Below, piece after piece: positions 18,626 to 30,865 of a stretch of DNA of 64,000 nucleotides. The notes beneath the pieces were generated by a model. It had not been told where the DNA came from. It did no database searches and saw nothing but the letters and a program-made list of their open reading frames with translations. The first letter of the stretch is position 1, and every line of letters begins with the position of its first letter. Position numbers and translations under genes: made by a program. The DNA is from Cytidiella melzeri (taxonomy: Eukaryota; Basidiomycota; Agaricomycetes; Polyporales; Irpicaceae), in assembly GCA_022592445.1 (NCBI GenBank), contig JABYQR010000026.1, forward strand, positions 124,001-188,000, read 5' to 3'.

Positions 18626-19821
18626 CTACGTACTGGCCAAAATACCCAAAGACGTAGCATCCCCCAGCACCAAATTATCAATTAATCTCGTCCTCGTCTT
18701 CCCCACCCACATTGCCCCGCTCAATATCACCGGTCTTCCAGGCTTCTTCCCTTTCCCCTCCTCCTCCCAACGCGCGCAATCCAGACCATCGTCGAGCACT
18801 TCGAACGTCTCCAGGTCGTTCATCTCTAGGTAATCCAGTGTGATCTCCTCCCCCTTCGCCCTTTGCTTCTCCACCAACTCCAGCGCGAGGGACACGCACT
18901 CGCGTTTGGTGTGTCGGGAGTCGGACAACCAGGTGGCGCGGGCGGCTTGGAGCACAGCATACAGTGTGGGCGCGGCGTGGGTGCGTTCGTGCGGGGTGAG
19001 GTACGCATTTCGGGAGGATAGCGCCAGGTTTGTTACCGTGTCACTGGATTTTTGTTAGAATAGGTTGTTGGAAGGAAATCAAAAAGGCAGAAAGGGAACG
19101 CACCAAGTTGTGGGCACGATGAACAAATTATCAGGTGTCGGATGCGACATGAGCAGGTCGCAGGTGAGTCTGCGCAGGAGTAGAGCTTGTTGGATGTCTT
19201 TCTGTCCAAAGTATGTGCGGGTGGGCTCGATGGTGTTGAAACGTTTTGTGACAATTGTTGCGACACCTCTGAAGAACATTGGACGGGTTGTGTCCTCCAT
19301 CTGGTGACTGAACCCTTTGACTTTGACAAAGGTGCCCTGTTGGGTGGAGACGTCTTGCAAGATGCCGGAGGGGTACATGTCGCGGACAGAGGGGAGGAAG
19401 ACGGCACTGGGAGTGCGGGTGATGGGAAGGCCGGACTGGGAGAGAGGTGCGAGTGCGGGGACAGAGAGGGAACGCATGACGGCGAGGTCGTGCGGAAGTG
19501 TGCGGGGGTAGGTTGAAAGGTCTTCGTGCGGGGCGAATTGGGCGGGGTTGACAAAGATAGAGACAACAGTGAGGTCGTTGCTCTCTAACAATTTACGAAC
19601 TTTGCAAGAGAAAACTTAGATGGGTGTACGGTACGAAGTATCAAGCTCTTCGTACCGAGTGAAGCGTGTCCCTCATGTAGAGCACCCATCGTCGTCTCGA
19701 GGTGTACTGACTTCTTCACCCTCCTCTGATCCTTTGCTTCCCTCCTCACCAGCCCCGTCAATCTTGTTTTGCTCAACTTCCTCCTCTGCTCTTTGCGTTT
19801 CCGAAATTGGATCCATTGCAA
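18626..19821 (-). pseudogene. PAN6: Pantothenate synthetase, 5'-truncated
   Basis: Pantoate--beta-alanine ligase makes pantothenate for coenzyme A synthesis. Exons on the minus strand: one ending near 19668 with TMGALHEGHASL (ATP-binding HxGH-type motif); 19584-19104 with TVVSIFVNPAQFAPHEDL, GFSHQMEDTTRP, FFRGVATIVTKRFN and YFGQKDIQQALLLRR; and 19043-18626 with LALSSRNAYLTP. Introns are GT-AG and the phases fit. Upstream of TMGALHEGH the frame no longer resembles the family (RRKLSKTRLTGLVRREAKDQ), so about 40 N-terminal residues are missing or replaced. The segment between HASL and NDLTVVS is also short. A Cys stands where Arg is usual near the second splice (CDTVTN). It is probably non-functional. 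Confidence 0.85.
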
Positions 19822-19844
19822 TGTCGGCGAGGGCGACTAGCAGA

Positions 19845-19970
19845 TGGGTGGGTGATGCAGAGAGCAGCTTAGCACAGTAAGTCGTGTATATCGTCATTGT
19901 TGGCTCATCTAATTGACATCAGAGCGCGCGTAATCACACTTACATCCTCTTTTGAACAAGACGCGTGTTT
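19845..19970. repeat. Hairpin-bearing repeat module H, copy 2 (left part), with LINE target-site duplication
   Basis: Left palindrome arm CTTACATCCTCTTTTGAACA at 19939-19958, continuing AGA. The loop was the insertion site of the LINE, whose 15-bp duplication ACAAGACGCGTGTTT lies at 19956-19970. The right arm is at 26758-26780. Confidence 0.8.
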
Positions 19971-20303
19971 TTTTTAAATCATTATTATTAAATGTTGGCG
20001 TGGCCAGAGACGAAACAAACTATACGACTATACACCTAATAATCTATGTGTAACGGGGAGACTTTAAGCCTAGACGCGCGATACGCGCAAAGGAGGTACG
20101 CTACCGCATTAAAAATTAACGTTGTTGGTGGGAGCGTGTTCGAAGGTGAATGCAAGGGGATTTTCAATGAGAAAATTATAAAGTGCAGGGTCGGGATTGG
20201 ACGAGTTCTTCAGGAACTCCAGGAAGTTGCGCCGCGGCCGGTAATACCGAGTGCACTGGTTAAGGATGTGTGCGCGTGAGTGGAAGACGTTGCAGTTGTC
20301 GCA

Positions 20304-23300
20304 TCAAATGTTTTCATTTGGGAAGAAGCGCAATCGATACTCCCCCGTGGGTGCGTGGTTCAGTATAGCTTGAGCAGCACGGGCAACCAAGCTATTTGTA
20401 GTGAAGCGAGTGAGGAACTTTCCTCCCTTATGAGTGGTAGGGGCAATCGCTCGTTGTCCGTGTAGGAAGTTATGGCCTCGGTATGCAGGATGTTTGCACA
20501 TGTTCGCCCACGCATCGATGGCCCGCATCTTGGCGGTCTTTCTGGTCCATGTGACTGAAGTGAATGGAATGGAATTGGGGGTTTCCAGCGCCTCGCGAGC
20601 TTGCTGGTCGACCAATTTGTTTTGTTCGATGCCCACGTGTCCTGGACACCAGTGGAGGTGAAGATGTGCTGCAGGGTTCATGAAGAACCAGTTGCGAAGG
20701 CGCGTGGCCGTGCTGATAGAAATGACTTGGGCCGAGTGCGGTTCAACCCTGAGAATAGTGGTGATGGCAGATTCACTGTCACAGAAGACGTGGAGGTCCG
20801 TGGTGGTGGTGTTGATGCCTCGGGCGATGCATGCGGCAAGAGCGAGGAGTTCAGCGTCGAACGACGTGGCCTCTGAATAAGTGAAGGCCATGGAGGCGAC
20901 GAGAGCACGTCCAACGTACAAGCGGTAAGCGGCGGCGGCAACGTCTGGAGTCCCTGTGCGAGCTGATCCATCAGAGAATGCAAAGGTGGTTAAGGGGGAA
21001 GATGCTAGTCTACTGATAAAGTTGCGTTTGCGTTCTAACCAAGGCTGAAATTCGTCTGAAGATTTCTTAGGATGTGAAAGAATGAAAGATACGCGCGAAG
21101 CGAATAAGTCTACTAATCTATTACCAGGCTGTAGTTCGGGGTGTGAATGGCTGATGGGTTCAAGGTTGGGTGTTGACGACTGATGATGAATTTGTAAGGG
21201 GAGGGACGAGCGAGGGAGGATGTTGTGGACGGGGAATCCAATGGAGTAAGATGGGTTGCAAACGGATTTGGGGGTGGACGCGATTGTGACGATGTGGCTG
21301 GCTGGGAGACATTGTGTGCGGAGGACGGAGGTGTTGAAAAGTTTACGGAGATGGAGACGTATTGGGAGGAGTCCGGCAAGGATTTCCATCCCGCCGACTG
21401 GGGATGTGCGGAAGGCGCCTAGGATCCACCTGGCAGCGACAGACTGGGCTTGAGAGAGAGAGGAGATGAGGAGCTTTTGTGGCTTGCGAGGATTGAACCA
21501 AAGACGGAAGCCGTAGGTGAGAATGGGGCGAACGCATGATATGTATAGGAGACGCTTCTGCGCCGGGGCGAGGCCTCGATTGGAGTTACCCAGCATGGGG
21601 TAACCGCGGACAGTGCTGAGGGCTTTGGTGGCATAGAAGCGGACGTGGTAGCAAAAGTTGAGTTGGGAATCGAAGAAGAAACCTAGGTATTGCCAGACAT
21701 GTTTGGGTTTGAGCGTGATAGAGGAATTGTCGATGGAAATGGTGAGGGAAGGTAGAGGGCCTTGGTACTTAAGGCAGGGGAAGTGGGCGAGTTCGAGTTT
21801 GTCGAGTTCTAGGACAATGCCGATGCGAGCGAATATTTCGACGATGCAAAGGTATAGATGGCGGAGGATGAAAATGTTTGTGCCTAGCGAGTCTGATGAG
21901 AGGGCAAGAGTGCCGTCATCTACGAAGAATAGCAGAAGGGACCGCATGGAGGGGTTTTGTGCTGGGAGTAGCTTGGAAATGAGGGCGAGGGCGGGTGTGA
22001 TGGAAAGCGCGGAGAAATTGGGGGATAGGCAGGAGCCCTGTCCAACGCCGACTGTGCAGCCGACTTGGTCAGACAGTCGTTCTGCCCACCGGAACTGGGT
22101 GGTGCGATTAGAGAGATAGTTAGCAATGAGTAGACACAGGGAGGAGTGGAATCCGAGGCGTCGTAGAATGGCCACCAGCAAGTAGTGGTTAATAGAAGGG
22201 AAAAATTGGGCAATGTCCATCGCGAGGCAGGAGGAATGAAGCCCCGCTGCGCGCGCCGCTCGTAAGTGGTGGACAAGGAGAAGGCCAGCGTCGTCCGTGG
22301 AGTGGAGACGTACACCCCCACACTGGGAAGGATGCAACAGCTGGTACCGTATGCAGTCGTACTGCATACGATTCGCAATCAGTTTCTCCACCAGCTTGCC
22401 TAAGCAGCTGAGGAGCACGATTGGTCGGTAAGCCTTCAGAACTGAATAATCAGTCTTCTTGGGCTTTGGGATGACAATATTCACCAATGATTTGAACTGC
22501 GGGGGCCAAAAGCTGTTAGTCACGCATGCATTAAAGGTGGAGAGAAGGTACATTTTGATTTCGTGATCAGCGATAAGGGACTTGATCATTGACCAGGTAA
22601 GGTGATCTGGTCCTGGTGCAGAGCGGGAAGACGTCGAGACAAGGCATTCCCTCAGCTCCTGCCGAGAGAAGGGTGGAAACGCCCTTTTGTCGTGCTGTTC
22701 GAGGACGTCGACGATGGGGAGATCGACTGGTCGGTCCTGCGCCGCGTAAAACTGTTTGGTGCATCCCCTGACAAAGTCGTCAAAGGAGTGTAGGGTGGCC
22801 CCATCGCTGCCTTTGATGTGAGACGCGGTTGAGATCGGACATGGCTTGGACCACGACGTGAGGTCCCAGACACGCTTCTTGGCTGCCATGTCTTGAATAA
22901 CGGTGTCGAAGTGCGTTCTCTTGGCCTTCCGCACCGCTCAAAAGAAGGCCCACCGGTCCTCTTGCTGATTGGTAAGCCGGAACGTCCAAAGAGTTTCCCG
23001 GCACTCCTCGTTCCACCACGGTTTGGAGTGGCTGGTGATGCGTGGTATCGACGAGTTCAAAGAACATGTTCAGCAATCGCTCAATATCATGAGAAGAAGA
23101 AAGGGAGTTGTGGATGCGCGCACGGGCCGTGTCCATAATGTCCAGCATGAATTCCGTTTCCGCATCGGAGTTAGGGGGGATGCGCGGAAGTGCAACATAT
23201 TCTGGAGTGGTAGGAATGTCAATGATCAGGACAGCGTGGTCTGAACCCATGCGCATGTTAGCGTCCACCGTAAGCGTGGTGAGAGGGTGATCCAAGAAGC

Positions 23301-23940
23301 TTGAGTCAACCCATGCCAAATCGATGACTGATGGCGCGAAGCCGCGACGGTGAGGGAAGTGTGTGTGCACATCCGGAGAATTCAGGAGTGGGACCCTAAT
23401 GTCCGGCATGAAGTCGATGATTTCTTGTGCATGACGATTGTCGCGACGCCCTGAATCCCAGAGCATGTGGTGGAGGTTGAAGTCGCCTGCGACGAGGGTG
23501 AACAGCAGGAGATGCTGCGCTGCAAGGAGTGCGTGAGTGGCATCGTGCGTGTCAGGGTGGCTGTACACGTTCAGAAAGAAATGTTCAGTGTTATGAAAGA
23601 GGACAGAGAAACATAATAAATGAGGATGCGAGATAATATCATGGCGTGTCCACGGGTTGGAGCCCGCCCACCTACGGTTGACGTAGCACGCTACTCGTGC
23701 TTCCCGGATGTTGCCCACCTCGAGGAGGATCCAGTCTCTCGATTGCGCCTGAGTTCCGAAGAACTCGTCGCCATGGGGATTCGTGGTAGAAGGAGTGTGT
23801 TTGAGGACTGCGTACGCAGGCTCCTGGATGAAAATGGCGTCGGCTTGGACGAAGTGTTGTAGTACGGCTGCGGTATTAGTAGCTGTATGGTTGGCATTAA
23901 AAGATATTACCCTGAAAGCATTTTGTGCGTAGTTCGTCAT
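20304..23940 (-). pseudogene. LINE ORF2: APE endonuclease, reverse transcriptase, RNase H
   Basis: The ATG at 23940 starts an APE-type endonuclease (RVISFNANHTATN, AIFIQEPAYA, VAGDFNLHHMLWDSG, MRMGSDHAVL). Near 23040-23070 the frame shifts; the next frame reads SKPWWNEECRETLWTFR, then TGA at 22938, then the RT: APGPDHLTWSMIKSL, AYRPIVLLSCLGKLVEK, SCLAMDIAQFFPSINH, GVGQGSCLSPNFSALS and the catalytic box FFVDDGTLAL. The RNase H end (TFAFSDGSARTGTPD, SFDAELLALA, VFCDSESAI, HVGIEQNKLVDQQ) keeps all four acidic residues. With only two lesions this is a recently dead copy. Confidence 0.95.
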
Positions 23941-23945
23941 GGGGT

Positions 23946-26539
23946 CTAGGTTGCTCTAGCGAGGCCATGGGGTTGACGTCCCATGCCGATGCGCGTGTTC
24001 CGGTTAGGTCGTGTTACCTGCCGGAAATCAGAGTGGGAAGAGTTACGTGCGGTTTGTGAAGCAGGCTGGTGAGCCTGGATCCACTCCCGGTCGCGGCCAT
24101 GCTGGAAAAAGGGGCAGTCAGGTGAATCTGAGCGGTGAGCCTCACCGCAGTTGAAGCATTTGGTAACAGCGAGAGGTGCTAGCCGTTCGTGGTCGCGTTT
24201 GTCGTGCGGTTGCGTGCACACCGGGCACCTTACCACTTGTGAGCGACAGATGTCTGCAGGGTGTCCCCAGCACTGGCATACAGCGCAGCGGGGAGTAGCA
24301 GGTCGGAAGTTGTGAGCCTGCACGGCTCGGCAGGTGCCACCGTTAAGGTACACAATCTGGCACATGACCTGGCGCATGCAGCGAGATGTGGAGCTGTCGT
24401 AAAAGTCAACGAAAACGGTGCCAAAGGAGGAGCCTTCTGTCACGGAGACGGAGCTCGACGTAACGACTAGGGACACGGAGTGGAAGACGACAACGAGGTG
24501 GTGGCAGGCGTATAGCACAATGCTCTCACCAGCTATAAACCTTATACAGATATCTAGCCCAGTAATGACCAAGTTAGTATTTGTACTACCAGCTATATAG
24601 TACAAGAGGGGGTGGCTTACCTAGCCCAGTAAAGACCAAGAGGTCGAGATGGGGGGCTAGGAGCGTACATGTAGCAGTATATATAGACTTCAGGGACCTG
24701 CGCACAGACCATGTTGAGGGCAGGCTTTGCAAGAAGCCGTGTGAACGAAGAACAAAAGAACTACCTAAAGGAGAACAATAGCTATTGTCTAGACCTTGCC
24801 AAGAACTCTACTCGTGAGAGAATCTATCTAAAAGGAGACCAACTATTGTATTCCATTCCCACACCTGTGAGAACATCCTTCCATAAAGAGAACAATAAGG
24901 AAAGAACAAAAGGAGTCCATGTGGACGTCATTTATGACATCAAACCCTAGCTATGGGCTGAACCATGTGTCTGTAGCCATGTGGTCTTACTTAAGCTAAG
25001 TCACATGCCAGTGTGACGTAGTAGCAAGTAATGTGACCGTGTGGAGCGTCTAAGCCACGTGATACGGGCGCTTAATAGACGTGCAAAGGAGTTTGTGCAG
25101 AGAAGGTTGCAACTGAGCTGCAGCCCGGAGTTTTACAGATTAAAACAAGAGGTAAATTGCGAAAATTAAGGGCTAGTCAGGCCATCCATGACGCCTTCGG
25201 AGATTTGAACGCGCGGGTTACCAATCATAGTAACCCCTTCCCATGCGTATTGGCTGAGTAGAGCCTGCTTGATCTGTTGGATAGACTCGTCAGATGTGGC
25301 AGTTGACGGGTCTGAGAAAGGGACGCGACGGTATAGCACACCGTTGCGGAAACGGAACTTTGAGCAGGCCGGAGTGGCGTTGCACAAGCCCCTGCACTTG
25401 TTCCAAAAAGATTCAATGACCGCCTCCGTTCCTTCGCATGGCAAGGTTCGGAATTGTTGGTGTAGTGCGTTGTTGAGCCAGCGCACAAATAGGATATCAG
25501 GTGCATCCATTGGGACACGATTGTCCATTTTGGCCTCCTCGTACACAACCGAGAAGGCACTAAGGAGCTGTTGGTCATTAGGAATGTCAGAAACCAAAAC
25601 ATTGCCGCTGGTTGGCTTTACCGTGATGACTTTAGAAGCGTTGCGTGGAGCGTGCCGAGGGACAGCTCTGTTTGGTGGCGCAGGGATCATTTGTGTGGCC
25701 ATAGAGAGGACAGCCTCAGCTGGGGCGTCAGGTAGGGCAGTAGCGAGAGCGGAGGTGATGTTCAGCAAAGTGTTGGCAGGACGTGACTTGAGGGCCTGCA
25801 CATAGGTTGGGGCTGGATGGTTGGCCAAGGGGATGGGGGGTGGTCTTGACGCAGCAGCGAAGGGGAGAGTGGTTTGGACCGTGTGGTGGGTCGGATTACC
25901 TCCAACTCGGAAGGGCCTCTGGGTGGTGCCCAACGCATGCGAAAGGCGCACTGTCTGGGGAGTGGGCTGGACGTGGGTGGTAGCAGGGGCTGCTGTGGGT
26001 GGGGCTGTGCGTGGAGAGGGAGCGGAGACGTTGCGTTGAACGGCGAGTTTGGCGTCCACTGTGTTGTTCCAAGTATTGACGAGGCCGCGTAGATTGTTGA
26101 AAATGGGCAGGATGGTGTTATCGAAGGCTTTGGTGTGTCTTGCCAGCTCTCGAATGCGATGCATGACCGCCGGCTCGGTGAGGAATGCGGCCAGTGTGGA
26201 GAGAGTGGCAGCGAAGACCGGTAGCAACTCACTGATCCGATCTTCGCTGTCGTATGGGAGATAGGCATTGCATGGAGCTTCTGGCGAGACGTTGTCTCCC
26301 CACAGATCAGCATCTTCCTCGATGGACTGTGGTTCAACGGTGGCGACAGGTTGTGGGGACTGGGGGATAAAGCTGACCGGGGTGCTCTGAGGGTGATTAT
26401 AATAAGGCGCACCAGTAGCCTCAGGGGGCAGTAGCTGATTAAGTTCAGCTTGGTGCATTGGGGGCGGTGGGGTCATATAATCCAGCAATTGCTGGGACGG
26501 AGGTAAAGTCATGTCTGCGTCTTGTGGAACGGCAGACAT
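23946..26539 (-). pseudogene. LINE ORF1 (gag-like, three zinc knuckles), split by a solo LTR
   Basis: Starts MSAVPQDADMTLPPSQQLLD at 26539. A long Pro/Ala-rich part is followed by a globular part (NVLVSDIPNDQQLLSAFSVV, APDILFVRWLNNALHQ) and, beyond the LTR, zinc knuckles CAVCQCWGHPADIC, CPVCTQPHDKRDH and CFNCGEAHRSDSPDC. Removing 24438-25193 plus one CCTTC joins NPRVQISEG to SSFGTVFVDF without a frame change and gives about 610 residues. The stop codon is 5 bp before the ORF2 ATG (TAGACCCCATG), so ORF2 could be translated by re-initiation; that is inference. The protein would bind the element's RNA. Confidence 0.9.
24438..25193 (-). mobile_element. Gypsy-type solo LTR (family L3) inside LINE ORF1
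   Basis: 756 bp, on the minus strand CGTCATGGATGGCCTGACTA ... GTCTCCGTGACA, with the 5-bp duplication CCTTC at 24433-24437 and 25194-25198. Its start matches the gypsy 3' LTR at 961. The first base of the expected TG is C. A second copy lies at about 30866-31551. Internal features: two copies of TAGCCCAGTAAWGACCAAG and a TATATATAGAC box near 24679. Confidence 0.93.
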
Positions 26540-26750
26540 GATGAATTAAAGCGGTTCGGGACTCTAAGGGGGAAGGGCTTATAACGCGAATACTAGAATC
26601 AGAGAAGTTATCAAAGTATTTTAAAGAGGAACTCGAGCGATTAAGGGGGGGGAGGGGAAATGGTGGCGAGGGAGGCGTTATGTTTGAGTGTGGGAATTTT
26701 CTTAGTGGTGGTGGTACAGGTTCAAGAAGCGTCCGACAAGACGCGTGTTT

Positions 26751-26885
26751 CTGCGCATCTTGTTCAAAAGAGGACGTAAGCTCTTTCCTGTTAGCACCGA
26801 GTTATGCTTCGTGGCGCATGAGGACAGAAACACTTTCTTGTCAGCACCGAGTTACACTTTGTGGTGCATGAGGACAGTGCTCCCT
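26751..26885. repeat. Repeat module H, copy 2 (right part)
   Basis: The right palindrome arm TCTTGTTCAAAAGAGGACGT (26758-26777) is followed by two tandem units of about 50 bp containing GCACCGAGTTAYRCTTYGTG and GCATGAGGACAG. The matching CTTTCTTGTCAGCTCCGAG follows the hairpin at 8920. Confidence 0.7.
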
Positions 26886-27336
26886 CCGATTGCCACTTGC
26901 CTCTCACCTCCATACACTTGAACTCTCACCTCTATAGCTCACTCAGCAATCCTCAAGGTCAGCTTTGTACTCGGTCTTGAAATGACAGAACCAGTGAGTA
27001 CATGTTTGTTCCTATTGTTCTATACACACAGGGCTATATTTGGTCATATGATGCAACAGTTGTGGCATTGTGCAATACCGCATTGCTCTTGTGGTGTTGT
27101 GTAGGCTTGGTGGTGCAGGGCCGACATGTTTGGTGCTTTGCTGTAGTCGTAATTTCATGTATCTCTCTTGGGGATGGACATTCTCTCCTCAATCAAGTGG
27201 ACAAGAGCATCTATTGGACTGTGCGTCACTCCGTTCCTCGTTTCAAGTGGCTCTCCTGATATCTCAATGTAGCCTTCACTTTTTTACTTATCGGCACCTT
27301 CTATGAGACGTTTGTCAGTGTCTTGAACCACCCTTA
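26886..27336. other. Stretch without a supportable gene
   Basis: Two small overlapping plus-strand ORFs (27002-27306) with hydrophobic residues show no family resemblance. The 5' end of the Helitron must lie in or near this part, but no clear TC start is evident. Confidence 0.4.
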
Positions 27337-30300
27337 ATGGGGATCAGGCGCGTAGACTTTGTAGATGGTATCCTACTGCAAGAAGATAAAGGCAATCATA
27401 AAGACTACTGTATGACTATGCTGGCACTTTTCAAACCATGGCACTCGTGTTTAGAGTTAAAGTCAAAAGACTTGACTACGAGTGATGAGTTCAACATCTA
27501 CAAATTTCCCCAGCAATACACATACATCACAAATAATTTCAATCTGTGATATGAATGTTATGATGCCAGAGATGATTTTGCAGCACAACAAGAAACAAAA
27601 ACTCTAGATGTTGTTTCTATGCCACCATACTTTGGTAATGACTTGCTAGACGGAACTGAAGAAGAATTCATTGGTATACTTGATCCAGAACAATGTGGTT
27701 TTGATGAGCATAATGTAACAGACATGGGACCTATTGACAGATCAAATCTATTGATCTTGTAGAAGTCATCGATATTCCATATGATGAAAAGATATTCGAA
27801 GCAGCATCTAAGGAAGATTGCTCCCTTATCAATGAAATCATAAGTAGCTATACATTGAACACTGAACAAACCAGGGCTTTCAAAATCATAGCAAATCACT
27901 CAACACTTGAAAAACTGTCCTAGCTGAAGATGTATTTGGGTGGAATGGCTGGTACAGGAAATTTCAAGTTATTAAATCATTGATACATTTTTATACCTGT
28001 CACAATTAAGCTTATTGGTTCCTTTGTATGGCACCTACTGGATCAGCTGCATCGCTGATTGGTGGTTCTACTTATCAGTTTATGCTAGGTATCAACCCTT
28101 ATTGTAAAAACTGAACAACTAGGTGCTCTAAGTGAAATTAAAAGTAACTTGCAGTATGTAGAGTACATATTTATGGATGAGATATGAATGATTGATTGTT
28201 TCAACTTATACAATATTAGCGGACAGATGTGTATTGGACAATGAGACTGAACCATTTGGAGGGAAACATGTCATCTTTGCGGGAGACTTTGCACAGCTTC
28301 CCCCAGTATCATAAGGAAACACCCTCTATTCAAGTACTGTTCAGTCTGTTATCCATACAGCACAGTCTCATAAGGATCAGCAAGCTGCTTTAGGTAAAGC
28401 AATATGGCATCAGTTTACCACTGTGGTCATCTTACGCACCAACATGAGACAAAATTCACAGATAGATAAAGATGCACAATTCTGCACTTTGCTGGAAAAC
28501 TTAAGATACAAGTCTTGTACCAAAGAAGATATTACTTTTCTGCAAACTAGAATAGCTGGGATTTCAAAAAATTGACAAAAGTGGTCAAATACTGTGTTCC
28601 GTAACGTATCAACTATAACATCTTACAATGCAAGTAGAAATCAATTCAATGACAGAGGAGCAGAACAATTCTCGCAAGAGGCCCATCAAACTCTGAGTTA
28701 TTTTTACTCTGTAGATTGTTATAGCTCCAACAATGATGAGACAAAGCTTTTGACCAAGATCCGTAAAACAAAAGCAGATCCATCACGGAATACTGACTGC
28801 CTTTGTCCACCTGATCAAGCTGTGTTTTGGTCATTGCCTCCGAGCAATACTGGAAACCATCCTGGCAAATTAGGTACTTGTATAAGAATGCCTATTATGA
28901 TTAAGAAGAACAAAGCAACAGAGTGTGGTGTGACTAATGGAGCAGAAGGTGTTGTAGTTGGGTGGGAATCTCAGCCTATAGACGCAAATCACAGCACATT
29001 AGATGTGTTGTTTGTAAAGCTAACTTCACCACCAATCCCAATCAAACTAGATGGATTGGAACCTGATGTAGAACCTGTCACAGCAGAACGTATAAACGTG
29101 ATTTGTCAGCATCCTGATGGCGTGTAAAGAACTATAAACCGTGTACAAGTGCCAGTAATAGTAATGTTTGGCATGATGGACTACGCATCCCAAGGTCGGA
29201 CAAGGAAGTACAATGTTGTTGACATACACAATTGTTGCAGTCACCAGTCTATGTACACTTGCTTATCAAGAGGTTCAACATACCAGGGTACTCTTATTGC
29301 TCAAGATTTCTTAGATAAATATATGACTGGGAGATTGTCTGGATATTTGAGACAGGAGTTCCAAAAGTTAGCATTGCTAGATGAGATTACAAGATTGTGT
29401 TTTGAAAAGAAATTACCCAAGGGTGTAGGTGGTACAACACGGAGCCATCTAATATCATCATATAGATATGCAAGAGGAAGTGACTATGTTCCCAGAACAA
29501 TGCCTAGTCCGTTACAATGGGATTTAATCAACACCTATGATATTGGTGATTCATTCCAAGAAGCAGAATGGCAAGTGATTGACAACAAGAAAAGACTGAC
29601 AAAACAATCTACATCTAAACCTGAATCCAGCAAGAAAAAACCGTTGGGAGTCAATACTGATGCCAGACGATATATTCCTGTTCAGGGTACTGTACCGATC
29701 AATCAACTGAGTAGGCTAAAAGGTGTTCGTATTCATAAACAGCATAGACAGAAAGTAACTGAGCATCAGGAAAGTTCCACCCGGCCATGTAAACAGCAGA
29801 AAACAGATATTAATGACCGTATACCTGTACTCAATGGCCCTATGGGTTTTGTATGGAATGGTCAAACATATAGCTGTGAATTTGATAGTCTGCTCACTAT
29901 TATATTTAGCATTATGAGGCATACACCAGAAGAATGGTGTAAATTGACATCAACAACAAATGAATATTTGAAAATATTTTGTGACATTTTTGAAGGTGTA
30001 GACCTTGACTCAGATGGTATAGATAAAGCTTGAGACCATATACAGCTTGCATTTCATTGTAAAGATCCAAGTATGTTCTCAATCAGTACAACAGGCAATA
30101 ATGTTAGAGACTTATGTGAATTTCTACTAAAAGCTGATGTTAGCCATATTGTCAAAACTGTGTACTGCGTTGTATGTCGGAACAAAAAATCTTCTAGCTT
30201 ATTTTCCAACTCTCTAATGTGGCGATGTACAAATTCTGCATGGAGAAATAATGCAAAACGAGCAGGAACGTGTAATGCTCAAACTGCGTCTGCATGGATG

Positions 30301-30731
30301 ACAGCTCTATTGAGAACAAAGTCTAGAAAGAAATGCAGTGACTGTCACAGTGTAATGGGGAATATATACAAATTAGATCATGCACCACCGTTCATTGCAA
30401 TGTGTATATAGGAAGAACTGGTTGTCAGGTATCAACATGTTATAAATGTTAGTGGATACAATTTCAAACTGCGTGGCATCATTTACTATGGAAATAATCA
30501 CTATACGTCTCGTATAGTCAGTGATAACGGAGATCTGTGGTTCCACAATGGTATAAGTACAGGTAGACATACTGAATATGATGGAAACATGAATGGTGTA
30601 AACTGCAACATGTTGACAACAGCAAAACACGGTTGGACCAGTACTGTAGCAATTTGCACATCTTGTGATGTTGAAGATACCTGCGCAATAGGGACATCTA
30701 ATTTATTGATATCTATGATATTGTGAGACAT
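27337..30731 (+). pseudogene. Helitron PIF1-type helicase with a C-terminal protease-like region, decayed
   Basis: Fragments in changing frames follow the order of Helitron helicases: DYCMTMLALFKPWHSCLELK (27400), LNTEQTRAFKIIANH (27860), a Walker A remnant (GMAGTGN, 27940), GGSTYQFMLGI (28060), KHVIFAGDFAQLPPVS (28266; helicase motif II region), LRTNMRQNSQ (28435), NGAEGVVVGWESQ (28940) and MDYASQGRTRKYN ... YTCLSRGSTYQG (29175; final helicase motif). Beyond it, 29500-30730 encode a separate region with PMGFVWNGQTYSCEFDSLLT and YGNNHYTSRIVSDNGDLW. Their Cys, His and Asp/Asn spacing resembles papain-fold proteases, which some Helitrons carry. At least five frameshifts or stops are present. 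A Helitron-like 3' end closes it at 30842. Confidence 0.85.
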
Positions 30732-30795
30732 GTAAAACCTGCGTGATATTGAATTCTGATTTATTGATATATATGATATTGTGAGAAATTTATCA

Positions 30796-30842
30796 AGTCT
30801 TCAGGAATTGTACTTGCCGCTTGCCGGCCCTGCTAACGCTAG
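30796..30842 (+). mobile_element. Helitron 3' terminus
   Basis: CTTCAGGAATTGTACTTGCC, then GCTTGCCGGCC, a spacer and CTAG at 30839-30842, followed by T. The same terminus, reversed, is at 1185-1235. It follows the helicase in the correct orientation. Confidence 0.6.
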
Positions 30843-30865
30843 TTTATAGCTTGAAACCTAGCTTG

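Larger units (their letters stand above)
19971..26735 (-). mobile_element. Tad/CGL-like non-LTR retrotransposon with 15-bp target duplication
   Basis: The duplication ACAAGACGCGTGTTT occurs at 19956-19970 and 26736-26750. The 3' end (19971 on) begins as T/A-rich sequence, the complement of an A-rich tail with TAA-like repeats. Order on the minus strand: 196-bp 5' UTR, ORF1 (26539-23946, holding a solo LTR), a 5-bp gap, ORF2 (23940-20304) with endonuclease, RT and RNase H, and a 3' UTR of about 330 bp. Without the LTR the element is about 6.0 kb, a full-length size. ORF2 has one frameshift and one TGA. Confidence 0.93.

Noticed and set aside
25762..26412. 216-codon minus-strand ORF
   Set aside because: Alternative frame inside LINE ORF1, which has the coherent protein.
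1185..30842. One giant Helitron spanning 1.2-30.8 kb
   Set aside because: The two CTAG ends face opposite ways and no TC 5' end is seen. Two separate element ends are more likely.
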